The position numbers were made by a program, and so were the translations under genes. The notes under the pieces were generated by a model. It was not told where the DNA came from. It saw only the letters and a list, made by a program, of their open reading frames with translations, and did no database searches. Positions 1 through 8,969 of a stretch of 64,000 nucleotides of DNA are shown piece after piece; positions within the stretch are counted from its first letter, which is position 1; each line of letters starts with the position of its first letter. The stretch is from Thermogemmatispora onikobensis (GTDB lineage Bacteria; Chloroflexota; Ktedonobacteria; Ktedonobacterales; Ktedonobacteraceae): positions 1-64,000 of the forward strand of contig NZ_BDGT01000025.1 of assembly GCF_001748285.1 (NCBI RefSeq), given 5' to 3'.

Positions 1-240
1 GGCCTGCTCCTGCCCCGTGGCGGTGACATTGGTGGAGGTCTCGATCAGTACCTTAAACAGCTCTTCTTTGCTGGAGAAGTAGCGGTAAATCAGACCCTGG
101 CTAATGCCGCTGGCCTCCGCGATATCGCTGATGCGTGTTTCCGCCAGGCCGCGGCGGGCAAAGATCTCGGCGGCTACGTGTAAAATCTGCCGCCGGCGTT
201 CATCGCGGATCTGCTGGTTTGCTTGCTCACTGCGTGGCAT
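1..240 (-). CDS. TetR/AcrR-family transcriptional regulator, N-terminal part (cut by window edge)
   Basis: Reading leftward from an ATG at 240 gives a typical TetR DNA-binding domain. It begins MPRSEQANQQIRDERRRQIL, continues with the helix-turn-helix segment (ISDIAEASGISQGLIYRYF) and the family hallmark FSSKEELF near residue 65. Only about 80 residues are inside the window, so the ligand-binding domain and target are unknown. These proteins are usually ligand-released repressors acting on their own promoter or a neighbour. A near-perfect inverted repeat about 105 bp upstream of the start is the natural candidate operator. The family call is firm; the regulon is not. Confidence 0.9.
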   Translation of the reverse strand, partial: MPRSEQANQQIRDERRRQILHVAAEIFARRGLAETRISDIAEASGISQGLIYRYFSSKEELFKVLIETSTNVTATGQEQA

Positions 241-344
241 CGGCTCATCCTGATAAGGTGGCGTGGCGGGTAGGTAGATAACGTCCTCTACTCGGGGCCG
301 CCTTGATCTCAGCCCGCTCGAACTGGAACGAGCGGCTGGATTCT

Positions 345-368
345 TTGAATGAGTAATCACTCATTCAA
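345..368. promoter_or_regulatory. Inverted repeat, candidate TetR operator
   Basis: Two perfect 10-bp arms, TTGAATGAGT and ACTCATTCAA, are separated by AATC. The site lies upstream of the leftward TetR gene and downstream of the murA stop. TetR-family dimers bind short palindromes of this size, and TGAATGA-type half sites are common in the family. Autoregulation is inferred. Confidence 0.55.
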
Positions 369-503
369 CACATTGGAAAGTATAGCCTTCCTGCTGGCCT
401 CTGTCAAGAGGGTGGGCAAGGAGCTGGCAGAGAGCCTGGCAGGAGGGTGGCCGAGACTGGGGCGAGAGGGTGAGAGTGAGAGGTAAGCAGGAGTCTGACG
501 GAG

Positions 504-1871
504 CTAGGCGAGAGCATCCAGCGTATCGTCCTCTGCTGAAGGGCGGATCACCTCAAGCTGGGCCCCGAGGGTGCGTAGCTTCTCATCCAGACGCTCATAG
601 CCGCGCTCGATATGCTCCACGCCATGCACCTCAGAGGTTCCCTCGGCGCAGAGAGCGGCCAGAATATAGGAGCAGCCGGCGCGGATATCGGGGATATCCA
701 GACGAGCGGCGCTCAAAGGGGTGGGACCACGAACCACGCAGCTATGCAAATACTGTTTCTCGCGGAAGCGACAGGGTACCTCGCCCAGGCACTTCGTATA
801 GAGGCCGATATGGGCCCCCATTGTTTTCAGGGCGTGGGTATAGCCGAAGCGGTCTTCATAGATTGTCTCATGGACCACCGAAATGCCATCGGCCTGGGTC
901 AGCAGGATCGTGAAAGGCTGCTGCCAATCCGTCATAAAGCCTGGGTGGACATCCGTCTCCAGAGCGATGGGGGGGGGAGGGCGATCATCCCCAATAAAGC
1001 GAATGCCCTCATCTTCCACCTCGAAGCGCAGGCCCATCTTCGACAGCGTATTCAAGAAAGTCAGCAGCGTATCCTGCTGGGCCCCGCGCAGATAAATATC
1101 GCCTTTCGTCAGATAGGCTGCGATGGCCAGAGACACCGCCTCATTGCGGTCGCTCAAGAGCGTATGGCGGGCGCCGCGCAGGCGTTGGACCCCTTCGACA
1201 ACGATGCGGCGATCCACCTTCTGCTCGATAATGGCTCCCATTTTCTGCAAGAACTTGATCAGATCGATGATCTCCGGTTCGAGGGCGGCGTTCTCAATGA
1301 TCGTCACGCCGCGGGCCAGCGAAGCCGTAATCAAAAAGTTCTCGGTGGCCATCACGCTGGGAAAAGGCAAGCGGATCGTAGCCCCGTGCAGGCCACGGGG
1401 AGCGCTCATATAGTAGCGTCCGCCCAGCTCCACGATTGTCGCGCCCATCTGTTGCAGGCCGTTGAGATGGAAATCGATCGGGCGGGCTCCGATCCGATCG
1501 CCGCCAGGGAGGGGGATATCGGCCTCGCCGCAGCGATGCAGCAGGGGGCCGACTGCCAGGATCGCCATTCGATTCAAGCCGCCGATGGTTGCCGAGACCG
1601 AAGTAGAGTGAATGGCTGGCGTCCTGATCGTGAGCATATGCTCTGCTTCATTGAGCGTCACCTCTGAACCCATATCCTGGCAGAGACTGAGGGTCAGATA
1701 GAGATCACCGATGAGAGGCACATTGCGCAGCGTGCAGGGTTCCTCGCTCAGCAGCGAAGCGATGGTCATCTTGGTGACAGCATTCTTGGCTCCGCTGACC
1801 GTAACCTCGCCGTGGAGGGGGGTGCCGCCGCGGATCAAATAATAGGGAGCAGCCTTTGCAACGTCCGTCAT
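504..1871 (-). CDS. murA: UDP-N-acetylglucosamine 1-carboxyvinyltransferase (MurA), Asp active-site variant
   Basis: Catalyses the first committed step of peptidoglycan synthesis, transfer of enolpyruvate from PEP to UDP-GlcNAc in the cytoplasm. The protein has 455 residues, somewhat longer than the usual ~420. The KN pair (29-30, in SGAKNA), the HPGFMTDWQ segment with the catalytic Asp, the late DIRAG arginine and the HIERGYERLDEKL motif all match MurA. The active-site loop reads PLPGGDRIGARP, so the usual Cys (Cys115 in E. coli) is Asp125. The same change is known in naturally fosfomycin-insensitive MurA enzymes. Its start overlaps the stop of the upstream oxidoreductase by 4 nt (ATGA), implying translational coupling. 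Substitutions elsewhere leave room for it being a second MurA-like paralogue. Confidence 0.9.
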   Translation of the reverse strand: MTDVAKAAPYYLIRGGTPLHGEVTVSGAKNAVTKMTIASLLSEEPCTLRNVPLIGDLYLTLSLCQDMGSEVTLNEAEHMLTIRTPAIHSTSVSATIGGLNRMAILAVGPLLHRCGEADIPLPGGDRIGARPIDFHLNGLQQMGATIVELGGRYYMSAPRGLHGATIRLPFPSVMATENFLITASLARGVTIIENAALEPEIIDLIKFLQKMGAIIEQKVDRRIVVEGVQRLRGARHTLLSDRNEAVSLAIAAYLTKGDIYLRGAQQDTLLTFLNTLSKMGLRFEVEDEGIRFIGDDRPPPPIALETDVHPGFMTDWQQPFTILLTQADGISVVHETIYEDRFGYTHALKTMGAHIGLYTKCLGEVPCRFREKQYLHSCVVRGPTPLSAARLDIPDIRAGCSYILAALCAEGTSEVHGVEHIERGYERLDEKLRTLGAQLEVIRPSAEDDTLDALA

Positions 1872-3442
1872 GGATAGAGAGGTCTCCTTACCTGTTTACG
1901 AGCATTGCCCGGGGCCGTCCATAACCAGCGCAAGGCGTTGAGGCGGGAAGGAGGGTGCTTCACATAGCCTGCGCGCGCTCGTCTCCGTCCTCGTCCAAAT
2001 GGTAACCAGCCTGGCCGGCGCTGGCGTTCGCCGTCGGTGGCTCTTGAGACTGGCAGGTGAGGGCTGCCTAGAGGGCCGACAATCTCGCCGCGCTCGATAG
2101 CATCGAGGAGGTCGAGCACATAATTGACACTCTGTGCCACCCCCTCGACCATCAGATAGCCGCTGGGCTTGACAGCATCGCCCACCAGAAAGAGGCCCTG
2201 TAAAGGTGTGACCGGCGAGAGATCCGTCCCCTGAGCCAGGCGATTCACCGGCCACTCGCCCCGATAGACGCTCATCGTCAAAATGCGGCAGTGGCGTTCA
2301 AAGGTTTCGCCGAAAAGTTGGCGCAGATCGGCGATGGCCAGGGCTTTCTCCTCCTCGATATTCTCGCTCTGGATTACCTGATGCGTGATGAGCAAGTGCT
2401 TGCCGGGGGGAGCCAGGCGGGGGTCGCAGTTTGTTGGCTGGACAATACCAGCGATGCGCTGCGTGTCGAGACAATACATGATCCCTCGATGTGGGATCAA
2501 AGAAACATCGCTGAGCACATGGACCTTCAGGCCCACTGCTTCGCGGTAAGCCTGATCCGCCTCGGTAGCTGTTGCCGCGCTCTGGGCCGCCTGTCGCTGC
2601 TGCTTGAGCAGCTCGGCCTGACGCACCTGGCGATTTTCGATCAGAGCGGTGGTCGCGCGCGGGCCGATATCGCTGACCAGCAGGGGAGCGTAGAGCAGCA
2701 GCTCGTCACCGCTAGTCTTGTCGCGGGCGCGCACACCTGTCACTCGCCCATCGGTGTGCAGAATCTGCTGCACCTCATGGCTGAGCAACACAGTGGCTCC
2801 CCGCTCGCGCAGGCGGCGCTCTAGCTCGGCTGCCAGCGCTCCGCAGCCACCCTCGACAATCCCAGGCGCACCATAGCGGAACATATTTTTGGTCGTGGCG
2901 ACGACCTCAGCCGTTGAGACCTGATCCAGCTCCAGGCTGAGGGCGAAGCGCGCGATGCGCTCGAAGAAGGCCACCAACTCGCGATTGCGCTCGACCTTGA
3001 TATGGCGCGCCAGCCAGGCGCTGAATGGTAAAGTGCTCTCGCTGGCGGGCAGCGGGCGGAAAAACATCAGATAGCCCAGGCGTAGGAACCAGAAGAACTG
3101 GCGCGGGCCCAGAAAGCGATAGACGCCGAGGAGGCCACGAGCACGCACCTGGCGCCCATGCACATGGAAGGAGCCGAAGACATCGGCGTCCAAAAGGCGG
3201 TGAGGGATCTGCAGGCGCCGCAAGGTGTGGGCCAGCACTCCGCTGCTGCCAAAAGGCACCATGTGGACAGCCCCGGTGCTGACCTGCACACCTTTGAAGG
3301 TCTTGGCGGTAAAGCGTCCACCGCAGTGATCAAGTCGCTCTAGCAGAGCCACCCGCTTGCCGCGCTGCAGCAGTTGAGCGGCGCTGAGCAATCCCCCCAG
3401 GCCAGCGCCAATGACGATGGCGTCGTAGTGAGCTTCCTGCAT
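1868..3442 (-). CDS. FAD-dependent oxidoreductase of the phytoene desaturase (CrtI)-like family
   Basis: 524 residues. The N-terminus carries the dinucleotide-binding motif GAGLGG (12-17) followed by a basic strand and the LLERLDHCGGRF segment. The C-terminal FAD-binding motif GDAVKPSGYLMVEG is characteristic of CrtI/carotenoid isomerase-like flavoproteins. The last ~60 residues are an Arg/Pro-rich tail without recognisable domain. It sits between an FHA protein (40-bp gap upstream) and murA (4-nt overlap downstream), so all three probably share a transcript. No other carotenoid gene is in the window, so the substrate cannot be told; a lipid or isoprenoid linked to the envelope would fit the murA neighbour. 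Confidence 0.8.
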   Translation of the reverse strand: MQEAHYDAIVIGAGLGGLLSAAQLLQRGKRVALLERLDHCGGRFTAKTFKGVQVSTGAVHMVPFGSSGVLAHTLRRLQIPHRLLDADVFGSFHVHGRQVRARGLLGVYRFLGPRQFFWFLRLGYLMFFRPLPASESTLPFSAWLARHIKVERNRELVAFFERIARFALSLELDQVSTAEVVATTKNMFRYGAPGIVEGGCGALAAELERRLRERGATVLLSHEVQQILHTDGRVTGVRARDKTSGDELLLYAPLLVSDIGPRATTALIENRQVRQAELLKQQRQAAQSAATATEADQAYREAVGLKVHVLSDVSLIPHRGIMYCLDTQRIAGIVQPTNCDPRLAPPGKHLLITHQVIQSENIEEEKALAIADLRQLFGETFERHCRILTMSVYRGEWPVNRLAQGTDLSPVTPLQGLFLVGDAVKPSGYLMVEGVAQSVNYVLDLLDAIERGEIVGPLGSPHLPVSRATDGERQRRPGWLPFGRGRRRARAGYVKHPPSRLNALRWLWTAPGNARKQVRRPLYP

Positions 3443-3482
3443 CTTTCTCAGAAAGAACCTGGTTTACTAGAGTTGAAAGCTG

Positions 3483-4871
3483 TCAGCGCTCTTCCCCGAT
3501 TAGCGCTCTGAGTAGGGTATTGCACTCAGCAAGCGTGTTGAGCACGCTCTGGTGGATCTGGAAGACCTTATTCAGCTCGCGCGCTTTGCGAGCAAGGCGT
3601 GTCACATACTCGATATCGCGTGGATTGTTCGTGACGTCTTCCATCAGCTGGATCAGCTCGGACCAGGCCAGGGCCTCGCGGCTGCGGGCCACGTCGGCGA
3701 TCGTTTGATCCATGCGTTCGGCCACGCGGCGGACGCCGGCGCGCAACTGATTAGCCGTCTGGGCGATTTCGGCCTCATGGTTGCGCAGGGCCTCCTGGGT
3801 TGCGTTCAGCTGTTCTTGAAGAGCGGAGACCTGTCCATCGAGCGTGGCCAGGGCTGCCATGAGAGAAGACATATCCGGCAACGCTGGCAGAGGCAGGCTG
3901 GTCAGGCGATTGAAGGTCACGCCATCGGCAGTGCTAGAAGCAAGGGGCTGAGCGACCTCTGCAGCGGCAGAAGCGGGCGCCATCGGCTCTGGCTCGCGTA
4001 CTGGGCTGATGGCGACCGGCTCGGCTGCAGTGGCGCTGCTGCTGGAGCCGCTCTCGCTGCTGGGGGTGACCGGCGGAGTGGACGAGATTGATCCGCTGCT
4101 GGCCACTACCGAAGGAGGCAACTCGCTCTCTGTGTGCGTTGCAAACTGGTCAATGGAACTGGCCGTCAGACTGCTATCCTCGCGTGTCCGATAGGTCATC
4201 TCGTTCGGTTGAATGCTGATGGTTGGCAGCTCATCGACGCCGACAGCGGGAGCCTGGAAGATCAGCTCATGCTCACCGATACCAATGTGGTCGCCATCCT
4301 TCAGTGTATAAGGGACCAGTTCTTCAAGCTGTTGGCCGTTGACGAATGTTCCGTTAGCGCTCCGCTCGTCGCGCAGGATATACTGGCCATTTTCGTAGCG
4401 TACAGTTGCATGGCGGCGTGAAGTAAGCTTATCCTTGGAGAGGAGAATATCGCTGGTTGGCGCGCGTCCAATCGTAATTTCCTCTTTATCAAGGGTATAT
4501 TCCTGGATCACCTCACCGCTCTCTGATTTCAGGATAAAGCGGGCGGGGTTTTTAATTTTTGGCTCCGCTGTGGCAACTGCCGCTTCATGGCTAGCGGCTG
4601 GCTGAGCGGGAGAGGGTGACAGCTCCGTTGGTGCAGATGGAGAAGCGGGAATGGTGGCATTTGGCCAGCTACCACCGGACGAAGGCGGCGACTGAGGACC
4701 AGGAGCCGCAGCTCCCCACTCATCCTGAGCTGGCACGGTTGCGTCGCCCCCGGAGAGCGGGGTCTGGGCCGGCTCATAGGCGGGAGCGGATGGAAGCAGC
4801 GGCTGACCACAACTCAAGCAGAAGCGATCGCCGGGCCGCGTCTCTGCACCACAACGGGGGCACTTGTCCAT
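3483..4871 (-). CDS. Zinc-ribbon / FHA-domain protein with C-terminal coiled coil
   Basis: 462 residues. It opens with a double CxxC zinc ribbon (CPRCGAETRPGDRFCLSCG), followed by a Pro/Ser/Ala-rich linker. An FHA domain spans about residues 110-205, with the phosphothreonine-binding signature GRAPTSDI, SRRHA and NGTFVNG. After a second low-complexity linker, residues ~330-460 form a predicted coiled coil. FHA domains bind phosphothreonine, so this is likely a docking target for the Ser/Thr kinases found elsewhere in the window. There are no membrane segments. The start follows a GGAGGAG ribosome site at 8 nt. It heads the FHA-CrtI-murA set. Confidence 0.85.
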   Translation of the reverse strand: MDKCPRCGAETRPGDRFCLSCGQPLLPSAPAYEPAQTPLSGGDATVPAQDEWGAAAPGPQSPPSSGGSWPNATIPASPSAPTELSPSPAQPAASHEAAVATAEPKIKNPARFILKSESGEVIQEYTLDKEEITIGRAPTSDILLSKDKLTSRRHATVRYENGQYILRDERSANGTFVNGQQLEELVPYTLKDGDHIGIGEHELIFQAPAVGVDELPTISIQPNEMTYRTREDSSLTASSIDQFATHTESELPPSVVASSGSISSTPPVTPSSESGSSSSATAAEPVAISPVREPEPMAPASAAAEVAQPLASSTADGVTFNRLTSLPLPALPDMSSLMAALATLDGQVSALQEQLNATQEALRNHEAEIAQTANQLRAGVRRVAERMDQTIADVARSREALAWSELIQLMEDVTNNPRDIEYVTRLARKARELNKVFQIHQSVLNTLAECNTLLRALIGEER

Positions 4872-4965
4872 AATAGATCTCCTCCCTTTGCTAGCACGTA
4901 GGCTTTGCTTTTGTGCTCCTCGTATACCTCACAGGAGTATTTAGCGCACTCGCAAAACTGTTGCC

Positions 4966-4995
4966 ATTATACCAGAAGTGGTCACCGGGCGTCGA
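4966..4995 (-). promoter_or_regulatory. Candidate promoter for the FHA-CrtI-murA set
   Basis: On the minus strand a -10 TATAAT (4966-4971) with upstream TGG makes an extended -10. A weak -35 TCGACG (4990-4995) stands 18 bp away. The predicted transcript starts about 90 nt before the FHA gene start codon at 4871. Confidence 0.5.
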
Positions 4996-5070
4996 GCGGG
5001 TACACAAGCGAGGGTAGGAGAGCAATCGCTCACCTGCTGTGTCACTCATTCACTCGCTGGGCAGCCCATG

Positions 5071-5505
5071 TTACCAGAACAGACGCCTGAACACCTCACG
5101 GATGAGATGACGCACAAAGAGGTAGGTCAAGAAAAGCGTGAGGGCGATCAGACCGACGAAGCACCAGAAGAAGCCGCGCAGTCCGGGGATGTACCAGGCC
5201 AGCAGGCCCAAAGCCACCAGAGCGGCCAGGGTGCCCCCAACGATGGCCAACAGAATCAGCCCCGCTTGCTTGAGGGGCTGATTCTGCTGGCCTGGCAAGG
5301 CATTTGCCAGCTGGAACGCTGAATCCGGCATGGGCTGGATTGGCGAAGCTCCTGACGGATCTCCCCAACCGGGGCCAGGGGATCTGTTCCTCTGGCTGCT
5401 GGCTATTCCAACCGAAGGGGACAGCTGGGCGCCGCAATTGGTGCAAAAGCGCATCTGCGAGTCATAAGGCTGGCCGCAGTAAGAGCAAATGCCTGCCCTT
5501 TGCAT
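5071..5505 (-). CDS. Small zinc-ribbon membrane protein
   Basis: 144 residues when started at the ATG at 5505, chosen because AAGGAG lies 8 nt upstream; an in-frame TTG nine codons earlier has no such site. The N-terminus is a zinc ribbon (CSYCGQPYDSQMRFCTNCG), then a polar Pro/Gln linker. Two hydrophobic helices (about residues 85-105 and 110-135) precede a basic C-terminus. No enzymatic motif is visible. It belongs to the group of zinc-ribbon plus membrane-anchor proteins that recur in this window; the function is unknown. Confidence 0.7.
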   Translation of the reverse strand: MQRAGICSYCGQPYDSQMRFCTNCGAQLSPSVGIASSQRNRSPGPGWGDPSGASPIQPMPDSAFQLANALPGQQNQPLKQAGLILLAIVGGTLAALVALGLLAWYIPGLRGFFWCFVGLIALTLFLTYLFVRHLIREVFRRLFW

Positions 5506-5751
5506 CTTCCTGACTCCTTTCCTATCTCCCAAGAGAACGTGCTTGAAACTGTGCCACCCCTGGGACCTGCTTTCTTCGCCCAGCGGAGTCGGAGATCCCC
5601 TTGATGGTTGCTTCTGAGCTCGTACTCTTACAGAAATTCAGCGAACACTCTGTTCTACAGCCCCTGAGTTACCTCTTCTTCTTCTTCTTCGCCGTCGCCT
5701 CCCCTCCTCTCGCGCTGCCCTGTCGCTCACCCCGGCAGCAATCAAGAGGCA

Positions 5752-6555
5752 TCAAGAGAGAGGCACCCAGGCTACATCAGGTTGCAGCGTGTCGAAAAAC
5801 TGTTTCAGTGTCTTCTCGTCGCCGGGTGCCGAAAACACAATGCTCGTCTCGCCGCGCACCCCGGAACAAATCTGGCTCGGCGTACGTGTTGGTGTTGGAC
5901 TCACCCGGGCGGTTGGGCTAGCCTTGGCCTGGGGGCGGGCCGTGGCCGTGGGTGTCACCAGCGAGGCTGTGCACTGGAAGACTGACTTCTGATTGCGGTG
6001 TGGTGCCTCAGAGAGGCTAATGGCGCTCCCGTCGGGGAGGAGATAGGAGATAGAGAAGTTCCCTCCAAAAATAGGGTCGTGCACCGTACCGAGGGCGCTC
6101 ACCAGACAGGCACGCGCTGGCAAGCGTGATGGTAGGTAGATAGTGAAGCCGAGCAAAGCCTGAACCTGCTTCCAATCGGTAAGGGTCCGCGGGCCACTGC
6201 TGGCAGCTGTGGCCGGAGCAGTAGCAGTAGCAGTAGCAGTAGCAGTAGCAGTCGCAGTCGCAGTGCCGGGAGTGGTCGTCGCGGTAGCGGTGGAGGCTAC
6301 TGGTGAGACGGTGGCTCCCTCGTCGCGGAACAGCATTGAGGGTTTGCCGCACCAGTGGAGCTGATTCAGCGCTACAGTAGCTGCGGTAGGTGTCGCGCTT
6401 CCAGATTGATTCGGGTTGCCACCCAGCAGACCGGAGCAGGCGGCAGTCAGTGATCCCGTCAAGATCACCAGGGTCAGGAGTAGAAGCCAGCCATGTCGAT
6501 GCTGTGGCGAATGGGCAGCCCGTGCCGAGCGCAGTAATGCTTTCATGGGCATCAT
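5752..6555 (-). CDS. Secreted lipoprotein with Thr-Ala repeat linker
   Basis: About 267 residues from the ATG at 6555, which has GGAG 11 nt upstream; longer in-frame starts exist but would precede the signal peptide by a poor N-terminal stretch. A basic N-region, a hydrophobic core (GWLLLLTLVILTGSL) and the lipobox LTAAC (Cys40) predict a lipid-anchored exported protein. A Thr-Ala repeat linker and a Thr/Pro-rich later segment look like cell-wall-spanning stalks. The central domain (TDWKQVQALLGFTIYLPSRL...) belongs to no family I recognise. It stands between a zinc-ribbon membrane gene and the dnaA upstream region. Confidence 0.7.
   Translation of the reverse strand: MMPMKALLRSARAAHSPQHRHGWLLLLTLVILTGSLTAACSGLLGGNPNQSGSATPTAATVALNQLHWCGKPSMLFRDEGATVSPVASTATATTTPGTATATATATATATATAPATAASSGPRTLTDWKQVQALLGFTIYLPSRLPARACLVSALGTVHDPIFGGNFSISYLLPDGSAISLSEAPHRNQKSVFQCTASLVTPTATARPQAKASPTARVSPTPTRTPSQICSGVRGETSIVFSAPGDEKTLKQFFDTLQPDVAWVPLS
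6218..6263. repeat. Hexanucleotide repeat inside the lipoprotein gene
   Basis: About seven tandem copies of GCAGTA, the last two degenerating to GCAGTC. On the coding (minus) strand they encode alternating Thr-Ala. Because the unit is 6 bp, gain or loss of copies would lengthen or shorten the linker without changing frame. Confidence 0.85.
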
Positions 6556-7370
6556 TGAGCAGCCTACTCCTCTCCCTGGTGACCTGCGAGCCAGGGGCAA
6601 GGTGTGGGGTGGCTGCTCCTCCTTTCTATCCTCTCTCAAGGGATTGCAGCGCGGCAACGAGCAGAACTTGAGAAAGAGCGTCGTGCTTTGTCCTGGTTGC
6701 TCTTCTCCTCACCCTCTCAAGAACGAACGAGAAGAGGGAGAGAGTCAGGATCGCTCGTCGCCGTTTTGCTGCTCTATCGTGCGAGCCAGTTAATTATGCC
6801 ATCCAGGCCATGCGCAAGGAGCGAGGGAGGTGCGCAGCCAGATAAGAGCAGGGGTGTCTCAGCGGCGTGTGAGTAGGGGGAAGAAGGCTGCCATCCCCCG
6901 GCTCTGGCGGCGGCTGGGTGAGCGAGATGGAGCAGGAGAGGGCGGGCGAAGTGCACTCCCTGTCCCGCCTGGAGGAGAGGCGCCTCGCCTGGTGGCTCTC
7001 TCCTCCCAGCGACAACAGTACTTTTTTCCACGCTCGCAAGAGCACCCTGCGCGCTTTGAACCCAGTATATATTACTGGTAAAGGAATTCCTATGGTCTGC
7101 TTCTCATCTGGTACCAAAAGAGGGCTTTACAGCCTTTTGGTTTAGTGCTACCATTACCCTCTGCTATTCAGGAATACGTTCATCCGGGTGTTTTTTGTCC
7201 TACTCATCCGACCCTTGTACTACCAGCGTAGGGCTGGGCACCCCTCTAGCTGCCGAGTTGTTCTGATAATCCAGGCCTGTAACCTGACATTTCTATGCCC
7301 GAAGGAACTCAATCAGAGCGAACTGACGCAGCCTGAAGGCAGAGACGAACTGCGTATGAGGTGAGAGCCG
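6556..7370. other. Non-coding region upstream of dnaA
   Basis: 815 bp without a convincing gene. It contains the perfect inverted repeat CCAGTA-TATAT-TACTGG (7062-7078) and a larger imperfect hairpin at about 7111-7141 with arms ACCAAAA / TTTTGGT and an inner GGCT / AGCC. I see no cluster of DnaA boxes (TTATCCACA-like) and no strong -35/-10 pair. The stretch just before dnaA offers a GAGGTGAG ribosome site. Confidence 0.5.
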
Positions 7371-8969
7371 GTGAATGCAAGACAGATCTGGAAAGCGACA
7401 CTGGAGCAGATACAGACCCGGGTCCAGCCGTCCGTCTACGATACCTGGTTCAGCGGCACGGTGGGTCTCTCGTTCGACGAGAACGTCTTTATGGTAGGGG
7501 TGCCCTCGGCCTTTGCCAAGGCTCAAATGGAAGTACGCTTTATCGAGATGATCCGCTCGCTCCTCTCGGAGGCGACCGGCTGTCAGCCCGAGGTGCGCTT
7601 TGTGGTCACTAAGGGTTCGACTGTCAACGAGGAGCTGCAAGCGTTGGAACAAGAGGCCGCTGTGAGTGAGAGTCCTGCCCAGCGCTTAAAGCGTGCCTAT
7701 CGCGCTCCCAGGCATCGCCCGGCCTTGCGGGCAAAACTCGATGCGTCTTCACCGGCGATTGCAATGACGTCTCATGCCCCTTCTAGCGCTCGCCCGGTTC
7801 CCCATCGCGCTGAGGCCCGTGAGGAGGAACACGAGCAGGCTGCTATCTTTCTTGGATATGAACGCCCTGCCGAGGAGAAGGCTGGCGGCGGTGGCGTGCA
7901 GGAGCACCTCTTTACTCCCATTGAAGGCGGTAGCATGCTAAATCCTCGCTATACCTTTGATACTTTCATTGTCGGCAAGTCGAACCGCCTGGCTCATGCC
8001 GCCTCGAAGGCAGTCGCCGAGCGCCCCGGCTATGTCTACAATCCGCTCTTCCTCTACGGTGGGGTGGGCCTGGGTAAGACCCACCTGCTTCACGCTATCG
8101 GGCATCATGGTGAGGCTGCCGGCCTGAGCGTCCTCTATACAACCTCCGAAAAGTTCACGAATGAAATTATCAACGCCATTCGCTTTCAGAAGACGGAGGA
8201 GTTTCGCGCGAAGTATCGCCAGATCGATATTCTGCTGGTCGACGATATTCAGTTCATCGCGGGCAAGGAATCGACAGAAGAGGAGTTCTTTCATACCTTT
8301 AACGCGCTCTACGATTCCAACAAGCAGATCGTGGTGACCAGCGATCGCCCCCCAAAGGCCATTGTGAGCTTGCAGGATCGCCTGCGCTCGCGCTTTGAGT
8401 GGGGATTGCTGGCCGATATTCAGCCGCCTGATTATGAGCATCGCCAGGCAATCCTGCGCTCGAAGGCCGAGTCGATGCGTTTCCAGGTTCCCCCGGCAGT
8501 CATTGATTATATTGCTCGCCCGGAATGCCGCAGCGTGCGCGAACTGGAGGGGGCGTTGAAGCGGGTGATCGCCTATGCCACCTTACATCAGGAGCCTCTC
8601 ACGGTGAACCTGGCTGCCAAAGCTCTAGAGCATATCTATAACAGTAAGCCGCCAGCAACGTTAACGGTGCGTGAGGTCTTGGAAGGGGTCTGTCGCTACT
8701 ATAATGTCGATCCCGAGCAGCTGCGTGGCAAAGCTCGCGATCGAGAGATCGTCTGGCCGCGCCAGGTAGCGATGTATGTGATGCGCGAGCAGACCGATGC
8801 TTCGTTGCTCCAGATCGGCGCTGAGCTGGGCGGACGCGACCATACGACGATCATGCATGGCTGGGAAAAGGTGCAGGCGGAGATGGCGACCAATGACCGT
8901 GTGCGCCGTGAGATCGCGGCGGTCATTGAGACGATCGAGCAATCTAGAATGGATCTGCGGCGGCTCTGA
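7371..8969 (+). CDS. dnaA: Chromosomal replication initiator protein DnaA
   Basis: The AAA+ initiator that binds DnaA boxes and melts the origin. 532 residues. Domain I is at about 1-85 (QIWKATLEQIQ...YDTWFSG), a long variable linker at 86-188, and the AAA+ domain III follows (NPRYTFDTFIVGKSN, Walker A GGVGLGKT at 230-237, Walker B LLVDDIQFI). Domain IV carries the DNA-binding signature GGRDHTTIMHG. The start is GTG with GAGGTGAG upstream. The linker is longer and more charged than in E. coli DnaA. Unlike the common arrangement there is no dnaN, recF or rpmH nearby; the next gene is an SDR oxidoreductase. Confidence 0.97.
   Translation: MNARQIWKATLEQIQTRVQPSVYDTWFSGTVGLSFDENVFMVGVPSAFAKAQMEVRFIEMIRSLLSEATGCQPEVRFVVTKGSTVNEELQALEQEAAVSESPAQRLKRAYRAPRHRPALRAKLDASSPAIAMTSHAPSSARPVPHRAEAREEEHEQAAIFLGYERPAEEKAGGGGVQEHLFTPIEGGSMLNPRYTFDTFIVGKSNRLAHAASKAVAERPGYVYNPLFLYGGVGLGKTHLLHAIGHHGEAAGLSVLYTTSEKFTNEIINAIRFQKTEEFRAKYRQIDILLVDDIQFIAGKESTEEEFFHTFNALYDSNKQIVVTSDRPPKAIVSLQDRLRSRFEWGLLADIQPPDYEHRQAILRSKAESMRFQVPPAVIDYIARPECRSVRELEGALKRVIAYATLHQEPLTVNLAAKALEHIYNSKPPATLTVREVLEGVCRYYNVDPEQLRGKARDREIVWPRQVAMYVMREQTDASLLQIGAELGGRDHTTIMHGWEKVQAEMATNDRVRREIAAVIETIEQSRMDLRRL

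Noticed and set aside
612-1667. Long open frame antisense to murA
   Set aside because: It lies wholly within the well-supported murA gene, has no family motifs and is a by-product of GC-rich codon use.
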